From Eumeta japonica (taxonomy: Eukaryota > Arthropoda > Insecta > Lepidoptera > Psychidae), in assembly GCA_005406025.1 (NCBI GenBank), contig BGZK01000188.1:124001-188000 (forward strand): a stretch of 64,000 nt of DNA. The letters are read 5' to 3'. Each line of letters begins with the position of its first letter. The first letter of the stretch is position 1. The notes beneath the pieces were generated by a model that searched no databases, was not told the origin of the DNA, and saw only the letters and a program-made list of their open reading frames with translations. Position numbers and translations under genes: made by a program. Below are positions 21,991 through 33,579 of this stretch, piece by piece.

Positions 21991-24900
21991 TTATACTCAT
22001 AGTTCCAAAACAGTTTATATGAAAAACTAGCTAACTCGCCCTGGATATGCACGTTCGCATGTTTATAGTTGGATGATTTCTGATTGATAGAGGGAACGGT
22101 CATGTGCCGAAGTTTTAGCAGACATTTGTAGGTACAGTGCCCTGAAGAAAAATTCTGTTTATCCGATCGCTACCAAATTTCTCAGGAACACTCGTTGAGC
22201 TAATCTGAAGATTTATGGAAAATTTCATTAAGATCAGAAAATCCATTTTGGAGTCCATAGTGAGAGGCCATACAAGTATACATAAGCACCAAAGAGGAGT
22301 GGGGGTTTTTATCATTATTACGTCAGCAATACACATATACTTTATGTACTTTATTTTTCTGGAAAGAGATTCCCCTAATCACTTACTTGCCCTCACGCGG
22401 CGGTTTATGGTTAAGTTAAAAAAAATCGTGGTAGGGGAATTACCGCATGCGCTATTTACTTGTTTAAATATATTCGATCTCATATCGGTTCACGTTAGGT
22501 TAATATATAACTTATTATATAATATAAATATATAATAAATTACATATTATATAAACAATATAAAATATATAATAAAAAATATATTAATAAATATATAATT
22601 TATTAATATATTTTACATGGACGTATAAAAAAGAGAAGGTCCGCAGTTCCGCGCTTCAAAAACGGTCGCGGTAATGTAGTTTCGTCGCACCTTTCATTAT
22701 GACGTTGAACTATTCTGTTAAAAAATGCAAAAATAACAAGTTAAAAGCTTTGGAATAAAAGGTATTTCTTATTTTGACAAGAGAAATTTAGTTTACTTAT
22801 AAGTGCTCAATATATATATATATAGATAGTATTTCAATTTTTTTCATTTAAAGCACCATCAAAATCTGAGATATAAACGAACTTTGTAGAAATATACCTA
22901 AACAACCCTGGTCTCGTACTTTCTGCGTTGTCACAATATTCGTTCGCTTATCAATAGAGACTCAGTTTTTATTCCAATAGAGACGGCTTTGTTATTTATA
23001 AAATTTTTGTTTTTTACTTGTATAAAGACAATTAATTGTACAACAAATTAAATCTTATCCAAGGAAATTGATATGGCATATACTTCGATTTGTTTTCTAA
23101 CAGATTATGTACAGTATATAATATAATGCTATTCAATAAAAATACTTCAATGTTTAATGAATCGTCACTTGTTTTATGATACAAACAATCAGAACCATTT
23201 GTATTCCTATACTTTACACAACTTAGAAATAGTCAAATTCTTTAATATATGTTACAATAGAAATAATAATAATAAAATTTTATTTTAACTATTATATAAT
23301 ATCACGTTAGTACTACATTACGTTTTACACTGCAGAAGAATATCCTATGACCATGTTCATCTATTCCAACAAAAAAACAATAATAAAGAATTAAAACAAT
23401 GTCAAACCGCACCTGCATCTGCAAATTGTATAAATTATGTTTTATTATTTCCCACTAGCAAGACGATATCTGTTTTTTGTACTAATCGTATTTAAAAATG
23501 AACCTCTTTCTTATAGTTTGTCGATTGTAACGGCATATGAATAATGTTTCTTCTCTCATTATTCTTTGGTACAGTAAAATTGTATTGTAAAATGTAAGAC
23601 ACAGATATTAATATATTTGTACTTTGACAGAATACATATTTCTATTGTGATTTTGAGCTGCATTTCGATAATAAAATAATAAGCAGTTGTGCATCTTCCC
23701 TTTTGCATCTATGTTGTTTTACCATTGATCCATTTTGCCACTGTTAAAATTGTCTTAAAATTTTTAATAAAATAAATTAAATAAATAACCTTCTTATGTT
23801 AACAATACTATATTTATATAATAGTTTGTGTAAAAAAAATGTTAAATGTACTATAAATTCCTTTATAGTCTCAGAATTCTTTATTTATAAACTTGATAAC
23901 AGCTGCTCAAGAAAAACAATAAAATATCAAAAAAATATACCAATATTTACGTAAGCATAGGGAGAGGGAAGAGAGCTTTGCTTAATTTTGCTGACAAAGG
24001 GGATTAAAAATTACACAAATTCTGCTTACGTAATACTTGAATGGCCACTGAAAATAAATACCCATCTCGATTTTCTGTCTTCGTAAAGCGAAGGTAGGCA
24101 ACTTTATCATCTTCTAAAATCATTTTGTGTTATCCCTTGCCACATAATACACTACTTTATAAGGTAAAATGAACACGTTTGGTTAAATTTAGAAAATAAA
24201 AATACGGAAAGTTCTGGAATTGCAATGCTGTGATGATACCAATGAATTGTATAATTTATTTTTTCATCACACGTGATAAGAGCGGAACTAGATGACATTT
24301 TTCAGAGAAAAAATATTAAAATAAATGAATCACTATCATTTATTTGTTAGACAACAGTGGGAACTCAAAAAAGTAGAAGGAGAATGTGTGAACTGATTGT
24401 GAAAGACGAACGATCGAAAAACAACGCCCACCATGGCTCAGAAGGTATGGGATACTTCCGAAGCGACGCGGGAGGCCTAGGTTTAATTTCATAGAGGGCT
24501 ATGTCGGTTTATATCTGTATTATAATATATGTAATTATAATCCATGTTTCTTTATCAGAAATATATACAATTTCTGTGATTTTATGGTCTGAATTTATGT
24601 TGTTTGCTTCGTGTTCGGGATATATCGTGCTCATAGTGCATAACACACTTCCTAGTTTGAGACTCGCGTCATGCTTGTCTCTAACTTGTATAACAACTTT
24701 TAAACAAATCTGCATAACGCTCTGCTACGTATGATACAGTTCTGTTATGAGAAGTGGATGTTATATATATACAATCGTGGGTATTATATAGGTCATAGTG
24801 GGTATTATATAGGCCATTGTGGATATTAAGTATATAAATCATAATAATTCCTAGATAAGCCATTGTATGCACATTGTCGTCATGCGTGTTTGCGGTAACT

Positions 24901-26168
24901 TCACATGATGTAGAAGACTCAGCGCATTTCTTTCCTATATACATTTAAGTTATGTCTATCACATTTCAATGTATGCATGAGTTAGGAAAACACTGGTCGT
25001 GTCTTCAGGGAGTAAATCTTGTGGATACAAATCTCATGAGAACGCAGATGGTCTTTAAGCTACCAGGGCTCTGTTGGACTAGACTTTGTAAAACGGTCTG
25101 GAAATGAAATGATCGTTTTATTGAATTAGAAGGTAAAATTAAAAAAAAAGGCTATTCGGCAGCCAAAATGGAAGTCGATTTCATTTTATTTTTATACGTA
25201 ATTCATAAGGAATATGTAATTTTCAGATTATCAAAATTTTAATAGGCTGTCAAATTTGAACTCGACCTTTGTAATCGTCCATAGAACACGTATATTGAGT
25301 TTCATTAAGATCTCTAAGAATTGTAGACACTATGGTGCTGACAAACCCCGCGTTGTATCGTGCATGTGTATATATAAACTTTAAACCATATGTATTTTCT
25401 GACTCGACTCGTCCAGTTAAGTCGGAAAACAGCAAAATTAATCAAAAGTTCTGTCATAACGACAAATACAGTAGTTAGTTTTAATGAAATCTACTTACAT
25501 TTGCTCAGTTATTGCATTCACTTACCTAATCTAGGTTGCGTTGCATATTTTTTGACAGTTACGGGAATCTTGATGCGAAAATTGGGTTATAGATATTAGG
25601 TTCATGGGCTGCAATCGGTAGACTTTATTTTGAAGTAGTTACTTATTTCTTTTTGGATAATTTTTTGATACATAATATATCTAAAAAATGTGAATGTAAC
25701 TTCTATCGATAATTAATATAATTTCTTTAACAATTATCGTATAAAACTTACATATCGAAGACGACAAAATATCGCATTTAGCGAGAATAGACCAGGCTTG
25801 TTCAAGGACCTATTGCGGAAAACGCTCAATAACCGTAAAAACATTTCGATATCTATTTAATGTCGAGTCGATGCCAATATGTATTTATTTCTAAGTAATA
25901 TAATAACGCGCTTGGATGTAGAAAAATGTAATGCTTTCATAAAATGATTTACCCAAATGAAGAAATCGTTATATAATTTATCTATACTTATATTAATTTT
26001 AATTAATAATTCCTGATTAATTATATAACATATGCATTAACTCGTATGGTCAGAAACAATAATCTCAAAAAGATGTTTCTTTTATAACCTAGATAAGGAA
26101 CAAAGAACGATTATTGAAAATTTAATCAATAACCATTTTTAATAACGGGTGGTATTCTGTATGACCCC
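21991..26168. other. AT-rich noncoding DNA
   Basis: A very A/T-rich core at 22495-22615, and a short direct repeat GGGTATTATATAGG(T/C)CAT at 24778-24815. A good start context CCCACCATGGCTCAGAAG with a GTATGG after it lies at 24428-24450. No gene established. Confidence 0.5.
22576..22614. repeat. AT-rich 15-bp perfect inverted repeat
   Basis: AAAATATATTAATAA (22576-22590) and its exact inverse (22600-22614) around a 9-nt loop, within an almost pure A/T stretch 22500-22615. Confidence 0.75.
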
Positions 26169-26690
26169 TTTTTGACGTGACAACGTCTTATAAATTGGTT
26201 TGCCGGGTGACACTTCAAGAAACTGCGTTACGCTCCGCTCACGTTATGCGCTCACAATGAGAGCGAGTGAGAGGCACGCGTCCCTTCCACTCTGGCATGG
26301 TTAGCCCGCCTAAGAGCGAGAGAGACAGACAAAGTGAAAGGCACGCGTCCCTTCCACTCAGATAGGAACAAGTTAAGTTGTAGTAAACGCTGTTTCATTG
26401 TACGCAAATGTATTGCAAGTTATTGTATGTATATTTGTATAAATACGTATGTATGTGTAAAGGTAAAAATAAAATTTTGTTAATATGAAATTCAGTGCGA
26501 GATTCTTTGTATAAATTAATGTTTTAAATATAATTCTTTGTATAAATAAATGTTTTAAATTGTTACTATTATTTCATCCTTCTTCCTACTATACGAATGA
26601 ATATTCACATTAAAATGATTTTACCACTCAAAGTCGTTGTCACGTAAAACTTTCGCCCGTATACCGACTTTACAGGCAACCAATTTTTTT
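26169..26690 (+). repeat. GACGTGACAACGTCT repeat, copy 1
   Basis: Starts TTTTTGACGTGACAACGTCTT and ends ACTTTACAGGCAACCAATTT. The motif GACGTGACAACGTCT at the left recurs inverted near the right end (AAGTCGTTGTCACGTAAA), so it is a subterminal inverted repeat. The last 290 bp are almost identical to copy 2. A direct duplication of ATTCTTTGTATAAAT(T/A)AATG is inside. Noncoding. Confidence 0.65.
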
Positions 26691-27299
26691 CTCGCACTAA
26701 AGTCGTGAATGTGTTATCAAGATTATGAATAAGTATAAAGTAGGGGATTAAAAGATAGTACGAAAGTATGGCCATGAAAACTTAAGACTACTCATTACAA
26801 ACAATCAATGCACGTTTCAACATTTTGAATAAGCAATACCATGGGCGAACTTGCTCAACGGTGTAAATTGTATTAAAATAGTATGAAAATAACTTCTAGT
26901 AACAACTCACAGTGAGAAACTCAAGAAGTGTCAAAGTTCTAAAATGAGACAGTCTAAAGAATTAAATTATATGTCAAATGAGTTTACTGACTCTATGTGA
27001 AAAACAATGTTCCGTTCATAAATATAAAATAAATACTAAACTAAGTCTAATATTGAGAACTATTAGGGATCTAAACACAGAGAAACAATTTACGCACGAT
27101 TGGCAATGAGAATTTATATACGACGAAATTCATGAAGAAAAAGTAGTCTGCTATATGTATACCAGATTATCTTTATAATGTATAAAGATAATAATTTTCA
27201 CTTATTCCTGCATCTAAGATATCTTCTGGTTCTATTATAGATATTTAGTATTATTTTCTTACTACCGCTAAGCCAAAAGGAGAGTTATCATATTCATAT

Positions 27300-28060
27300 T
27301 TCATCGGTATGTAATTCGTATATAAATTTACATGGATGGATACACTTAAACAATACCGTCACGGTAACCACCGATGAGAATCGTTCAGTACGATCGTATC
27401 CAAGATCGAACTGCGAGCGGGCGTCGGTGGGTGCCGCCCCGCGCCTCGGCCGCGCAGCCCTGAAAGCGACGTACCTACGTAGTACGCGCCCCCGGTCGGG
27501 GCCGCCGCCGTTATCACTCGCGCGGCAGCTTGCGCGCGGCGCCCGCGGCGATCGATCGTCCCCACGCGAAAGGGACGCGTTCATTTCGCAATTCCCCGTT
27601 CCCGTTAAACGATTATTTATTTTTTTTTCCACCCTTTCGCTCGACATTCGATCACATCGCGCCGTCGAAAACCACCCCCCCGCCGCCGCAACCGGCAGCA
27701 GCCCCCGAGCGGACGCGGGAAAGACGATGTGAAAACTCGCCGGGAAGTTAGAATGCATCACGTCCACGGTGATACTAAAGATGGCCGCCCAAAATAAAGG
27801 TAACGGACTGCCGGTCTATTTGTCGTAAGGTAATTGTAATCGTAACGGTGCCCGACACCGTTGACCGCGCCGAGGCTTTGTCGGTTGGCCGGTTGTGCTA
27901 ATGCTTTTTTAATGGTTATCCGTTTCTGCAGAGTCGCCGCTTCGACGAGTCCCCGATAAGGGATAGTACTAGTCGCTGTACGTGGGCGGAATCGGACCAT
28001 GTGATTGGCTTTCGTGATATTTTCTCGTAAACACTGTCCGTGCGTAGGCGTCAGCGTGAC
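27300..28060. promoter_or_regulatory. GC-rich island, candidate promoter/5' region
   Basis: This stretch is much richer in GC and CpG than the flanks, with dense GCCGCC, CGCG and GGGCGG-like runs at 27415-27560 and 27660-27720. CpG-rich sequence continues at 27840-28030. Such islands in an AT-rich insect genome often mark promoters or first exons. The candidate first exon 27781-27799 lies inside it. I see no convincing TATA box. Long open frames across the GC-rich stretch exist on both strands only because GC-rich DNA has few stops. Orientation of any promoter is not settled. Confidence 0.4.
27781..27799 (+). CDS. Candidate first coding exon of the SGSM-like gene (MAAQNK)
   Basis: ATG GCC GCC CAA AAT AAA G, followed by a GTAACG donor at 27800. 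The start is at the 3' edge of a GC-rich island (27400-27780), and AAAGATGGCCGCC is a good start context. The exon ends in phase 1. Splicing to the acceptor at 55379 adds 20 nt before ATG 55400 and stays in frame, giving MAAQNK-ENIESEA-MPSEAG. Phase agreement has a one-in-three chance by luck, and no transcript evidence is available here. AAGATGGCCGCC also resembles a YY1/Pho initiator motif, so this could be promoter sequence or the first exon of another gene. Confidence 0.35.
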
Positions 28061-29189
28061 ACTATACATGTATTGAAATGTTTTTTTTTTAATGGTATAA
28101 TTCGTTTATTATATTCGATCGTAGAGATTCTAAGAGACTAATTTATAATATTTCAATTTAAGTGTCATATAGATTTATATTTGGATAAGCATTGCTGTTT
28201 TTTTTTTCAGAAGATTATTATTTATTTTTCCTCCCTTTTATTTAGAATGAAGATAAATATGGGTCATTCTTACGGCTAAATATTCTTTTTATTTTTTAAA
28301 TAAGACGAAATGAATGAAAGAATTAATGCATACGACATGCGAACAAAGATAGTGTCTTCCTATATCTCGATTATTAAAAGCCGTAGAAATTCAACAGCAT
28401 TTTACGATGTTTTATCGTATTGGAGGTGCATGAAAATAAACATCGTTTTCTAATAAAATAAAGTTTTAAATCTAAAGTTTTATTGTTCCTAGGTAACGAT
28501 TTACAAAGGCGTCTGCAAGCCTGCAGACTTCTGTTTTGAATTCATTTACAAAACGTAATTACTGTTTAATTATGCAGCGTTCTCAACACGCATAGTAACA
28601 CGTCGTAGGGTTGCCGACAGCGATGACGCCGGCCTGGACAGCCTTCATTTCAATGTGAATATTGAAGGGCATGCTATCTTTAGTAATTGAATTGAGTTGA
28701 ATCTATTGAAATTCGAACATAATGTAATGATCAATATCTTTTTTAATACTTACCGCCTTCTTGTTTGATAAAATTAATGAAAAATAAACGAAAAACCTAG
28801 AATTATGACAAAAAAAAGATTTTAATATCACGGGCAAAGTGCCCAGGCAACCGAGTTTTTCTTAGGTTCTTTCGCGTTCACAATGAGTATATGAGAAATT
28901 CTCATGGCAAAATATGCTTCTGTTCATTATCAATATTAAATACTTACATGCATAGCACGTAGAGTGCCATCAGTAATTTTTGTCCTGAAATTCCATTTGT
29001 TGTTGAGAACCTATAATATAGCAACAACGTAATTACTTTAAAATTCTCCAATATTACGCTAAATAAAGCGGAATTTTGAAAAAAAATCTGTAAAACGTTA
29101 GACCCTTCAAGCTGTGCCTTAAACTTTCCGTTATTCATCGATGTGTCTTTAAAATCTTTGAGTTTATAAATATTATTAAAAGACAGTTG
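28061..29189. other. No gene recognised
   Basis: AT-rich DNA downstream of the GC island, intronic if exon 27781 is real. Confidence 0.5.
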
Positions 29190-29800
29190 ACACTGTAGAC
29201 TATTACTGAAACTTCTTACTTCTTTCTAGTTAAAAGTGTTTATAAATAAAGTAACAACAAATCTTTGAGTTCATTACGCTCAAACGATATATTTTAGTGA
29301 ATTTTCACACACCCACACACACACAAACGCACACACACGCGCACGGTTATACGGGTACAGAAGCGCATGGGCTCACGGGCGCACGGGCGCACAGGTGCAC
29401 GGGCGTACGGGCACACGGGCACACGGGTACACGGATACACGGATACATGGGCGCATGGGTACACGGGCACACAGGCACAAGGGCACACACGCACACGGGT
29501 ACACAGTCGCACGGGTATATGGGTACAGGGGCGCATGGACACACAAACAAACGGGCACTTGGATACGCAGATATATGGGCGAACGGGCATACGCGTACAG
29601 GAACGCATGGGCACATGGGGCACAAGGGCACACGGGCACACGGACAAACAGATATCCTTCGGAAAGTGATTGAAGTAGATATCTAGGACCCTAAAACGTC
29701 AAGCTCTTGTGAAAAGTCGATTTTCAAAAATTGGGGTGAAATCGGTGACTTTCCAATTTTATGAATTCAGTTTCCATAGTGGAAAGTTGAAAACCATTCC
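29190..29800 (-). repeat. CTTCCCGCTA-family repeat, third copy (reverse)
   Basis: Read on the - strand, it starts AACTTTCCACTATGGAAACTG at about 29790. It continues through CGACTTTTCACAAGAGCTTG and ACGTTTTAGGGTCCTAG in the same order as unit 2 at 9811. The TG tract of the family corresponds here to the enlarged minisatellite 29350-29645. The far end near 29190 is not sharply defined. Confidence 0.5.
29350..29645. repeat. 8-bp minisatellite (CACGGGYR)n
   Basis: About 37 copies of a degenerate 8-bp unit, CACGGGCA/CACGGGCG/CACGGGTA, with CA dinucleotides at the left edge (29308-29345). Because the 24-nt combined period has no stop codon in most positions, long reading frames appear in several frames on both strands. 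These are not genes: composition is purely the repeat. The CA/CG alternation could favour Z-DNA or slippage. Confidence 0.85.
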
Positions 29801-31009
29801 AATTTTCCAGGGAGATCAACATATAATTGTTTATCTATTTAGATAAACTTCTCCAGTTTTTCTGTAGATATGAAGACGGGAAGCAATATTTATCAATATT
29901 AAAAACTTACATGGAAATCGTTAAGGCCCATGAATAAATTTATATATATATATATAAAGTTCATTTATACATACATACATACATCGTTTATTTTATGTAA
30001 TAAGTATAATTTATGAAATTGTATCTTTCTTGAAAAAAATTATCCTGCAAATATTTTCATATTTCCACGATTATTTTTTTTTCAAATTGTGTGTCAAATT
30101 TTCATAAAATTAATTTTTTTCTTTATCTTTCTGCAAATGATGATGTTACGTAAAAAAATATGGATACAAAAATATTAAGCGTTGTTACGCTATGTTCTAA
30201 TTCTAGTAAAATATTTAATTAAAGATAAACGAGCAACTTGCAAGCTGAAAAGAAAAAAATAGTTCAGAGAATTTTACAGGTTAATTCTGCATGTTACGAC
30301 TACGAGGAGTTCAAAATATAATGTATCCGAAAGCCTTTTCTTTAGCCTGTGACTTCTACCACAGGTCACCTTCGCCCTGTCGACCATCAATCGATCATTT
30401 GAAAAGCCGACTATATTGAAGCGCTTTCGTTGAAAGGGAAGCCTGCGTGGCGTCTTTTATCACAGGCCTACACATAGGTAACTGTAGGCGTTTCACGTAT
30501 GCCTACCCGCAGCTCGCCCGTAGTTGTGTAGGGGCTCTGCGACAGCATCTAATATAACGAAATTACTTCTCGGCGCTTGTTTCGTGTCGATCTCGGACCG
30601 TGACTTAATTATTTTGACGTGATATACATATGTGTGTGTGCCCACAAAAATGTGAACAAATCTGATTAGCGCTTCGGTTAGCAAAGCCTCGTTACGCTAT
30701 AGACGCAACAACGTTTGGTTATTATCGTACCTAGACTAGGCTTGGCCTGCGGCTCCGCCCGCGTACACACAGAACGAATAATCTCGTCTCTTCGGTCGGC
30801 CGGTCGCGCTGTCACCCATTATTTCGATTCTAGTCCTGTTCTCTATAACGATCCCTATAACGATCTATAGTCCAATTCAGTCCCGGACCGGTGATGATGT
30901 CGATGTTCTCTGGTACATTGCTCGGCAAAAGAAAAGGTAAAGAATGCGTATTATGTGCATAGAAGTGAAGCTATGGAGAACCGATATTATATTTATAAAT
31001 TACAGCCTA
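29801..31009. other. Noncoding, with a small GC-rich patch
   Basis: A moderately GC-rich patch at 30730-30830 (GGCCTGCGGCTCCGCCCGCG, TCGGTCGGCCGGTCGCG) has no exon signature. The rest is AT-rich. Confidence 0.45.
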
Positions 31010-31144
31010 TATATTATTCTCGTGTGTAAGTCGTATTACTTTAGAGTTTCATCAAAATCAGTTGAGTAGTTAGTTTTTTGTGTGAAAGTGTAACAGACAA
31101 CCGTCAACTCCTCACAAAGATTCGCGTTTATAATATTAGTGGGA
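31010..31144 (-). mobile_element. Helitron-like 5' end fragment
   Basis: Read on the - strand it starts TCCCACTAATATTATAAACG at 31144 and continues to a 'ttgatgaaactct' stretch. This matches the 5' end of Lep1-like elements. The remainder is missing or too diverged to follow. Confidence 0.45.
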
Positions 31145-31671
31145 TTTGTTATACAACATTGCTATACAAACCTAAACTTGCAGCTTTTCAATAATCATAA
31201 GGCATGAGTATTTTTTATCTAAACCGAAGTATTTACTTAATAATATATGCAGATTATAAAATCTACTTCAATAATTCGATTATATTCGTCCTAAATCCGG
31301 CAAAGTTAATATTTATGTATCGCGCGGACAACTGTATGAAGTACAAGTTGCTGAAAATGATACTTCAGAATTATACACATTCAAGATTGGGCGCACCTTC
31401 TCGGAAATAGGCTATCTCGGCCTCGCCCTTCGCTCTCTCCACATTTATGACCCCCTATTTTATGGAAACGTCATCGTAGCTGATGTCCTATATTCATTGC
31501 ATTGGCTTGTCAACTCAATATGCTATCTTCGTATTTGTAGCGGATGTCGTGGTAGGAACAACCAGGAAACCTCGTATTAAATTTTGTAACCCATTATTGT
31601 TTTAAAGCCTCCAATGCCATTATCCAATGCAAGATAAAATCGTTTATGTTAATAGTTTTTTTTTGTATCAT

Positions 31672-32057
31672 GATCTATACTATTATCTGTACATAAATAT
31701 ATATAGTAGTATGTAAAACTATACGGGGTCTGTCTGTATATACGTCTTTCTTTTTTTTCTCAAATTTTTTGTTAATGACCTTTCTATGACGCATAGACTC
31801 CGATACTACCATTTCTATAATTTTCGTATGTCTGTTTGTCTATCTTTTCATAACCTAAAAGCAGTCTGACCGATTTTGATGAAAAATAATATACAGTGAG
31901 AACATGTGATTGCAAAAATGATAGGCCATATTTTATTCGATTTTTGTATTTATTTGGTAGGCATATTAATTCGTTTTGATGTAGCATGATCGGTAGATAT
32001 ATGAAATGAAAGAATTCATTTTGTGTTCAAGCGAGCGCACCCGCGGGTGGATGCTAG
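31672..32057 (+). mobile_element. Helitron-like nonautonomous element (Lep1-like), second copy
   Basis: From TCTATACTATTATCTG near 31672 to CCGCGGGTGGATGCTAG (32057) followed by TT. It includes the typical internal 'gtctgtctgt' stretch and 'gaccgattttgatgaaaaa'. Start position approximate. Noncoding. Confidence 0.5.
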
Positions 32058-32429
32058 TTATGTAATAAAGCTGCTAAAAGCCTAGCTCCATTATATCGCT
32101 CTATGGATTTCGTTAACGATTGTTTGGCTAGCCGGGCAGCGGCGAGTTGATAGACCTCGTTCGTGCATAGATATAAGATATGATCTTTTCGAAAACTTAC
32201 TATCGTCTTTTAAGGTTCATTCCCTTAATAGAACTCTTATAAAATCACCCCTGTTCACGCTCGTCCGTCTTTCATAGAGATTTTACCTGAAACGTGGGTA
32301 GGTAGATATATTAAAAATAAATATATTGTACAGTGTAGCTGAAAGACAAATAAATAACTCGTATATAAATTTTTATATAAATTTGTATTTCCGTACTTAT
32401 TGAACATTAAACTCATGGTACAAGAAAAA

Positions 32430-33260
32430 GTGCGAGCTTAATTGCTATGGAGAAGGTGCCGTACGTTGCACATCTTACATATTTTTTTTAATCTGATCCT
32501 AATTAGAGGCAACTAAAAAAAGTATGTTAGTACCGGATCATAGAGGGAAATCGCGGAATATATTGTCTATTGTTGAATTCCGTTTTGTCGTATATTCTTG
32601 AATATGTGTACTGAGACTGAGTCATAAATGGTGTTCTGATATTTAATTTTTTGATTTTTCCTTAAAATTAATACTGCATCGTAATAATGCAGATTCCACT
32701 ATAAATTGGCACTCGCTAAGCATGTGGGTACATACTTTGTGAGGGTCGGTTTATATTGGATATTGAAATGAAGCGAACTATAAACTTCTTATAGGTTTTC
32801 CTGTAATTTAAAAATAAATGACTATTTTCTTTATTTTTTTTTTTTCAAAATAATTGGATCAGTAGTTTCAGAAATAAGGGTGGAATGGCTAAATTTAATT
32901 TATCTTCTTAAATAACTTTAAAACTACTTACTTAAAATCATAGGAAAATATGTGTTCGATGCTCTCTCAAGCGCTTACATTTGATTTATCATATGACACA
33001 GTTTGCAAAAGTTTTTTTATTAATTTTATAATTTAACCCCCACCCGCCTCCCAAATGGGTGTCATATTTATAATTTATTTATTTACTTTGCACGTCCACG
33101 TTTGGATCGCAGACGTATATATGTGCATTAAGTATTAACTTAATCGGTTCAAATTGACTGTGACAGACGGGCAGACAGACAGATAGTCATGCGAGTTATC
33201 TTATAAAGGTTTCGTTATTAAATAGCTATGTGGTACGGAATCCTAAAAAATATTCATATT
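32430..33260 (+). repeat. Dispersed 0.8-kb repeat, copy 1
   Basis: Diverged copy of the sequence at 47248-47990. Shared landmarks in order include ATTGAATTC(C/T)GT, GGTGTTCTGA, CACTATAAA, CATTTGATTTATCATATG and ATGTGCATTAAGTATTAACT, then a GACAGACGGGCAGACAGACA stretch and GGTACGGAATCCTAAAAA. No open frame of significance. Confidence 0.55.
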
Positions 33261-33438
33261 CATGAAATTCAAACGTCTATCTGTGATCACAAAATGAATA
33301 ACAATTTATAAGTAGCATACAGTGAGATACAAACGTAAAGGTGGTCTTTAAGATGGGTTCTTTTTTAGTTCATTTACATAGTACAAATGACACTAGTACA
33401 CAAGTCGTGACAGGTCACGCCTCGCAATTGACATTTGT

Positions 33439-33579
33439 GCATGGGCGTACCCAGTGGGGGGAGAGGGTTATGCCCCCCTGGAAATTGTATGTTCTACCAT
33501 ACATTACGCCCCGTTTACATGATCTGACCTAAATAATTTGACTGCCCCCCCCTGGGTCAGAAGCTGGGTACGCCCATGC
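33439..33579. mobile_element. 141-bp MITE with perfect 16-bp TIRs
   Basis: GCATGGGCGTACCCAG at 33439-33454 and its perfect inverse CTGGGTACGCCCATGC at 33564-33579. Short G/C runs (ggggggagag, tgcccccctgg, tgcccccccctggg) lie just inside. No clear target duplication and no coding capacity. Confidence 0.7.

Noticed and set aside
27294..28069. Frames of 68-157 codons on both strands
   Set aside because: GC-rich island has few stop codons; residues are Arg/Pro/Ala-rich in all frames with no domain.
29294..29686. Five overlapping frames of 88-129 codons
   Set aside because: Arise from the 8-bp minisatellite, which has few stops in any frame.
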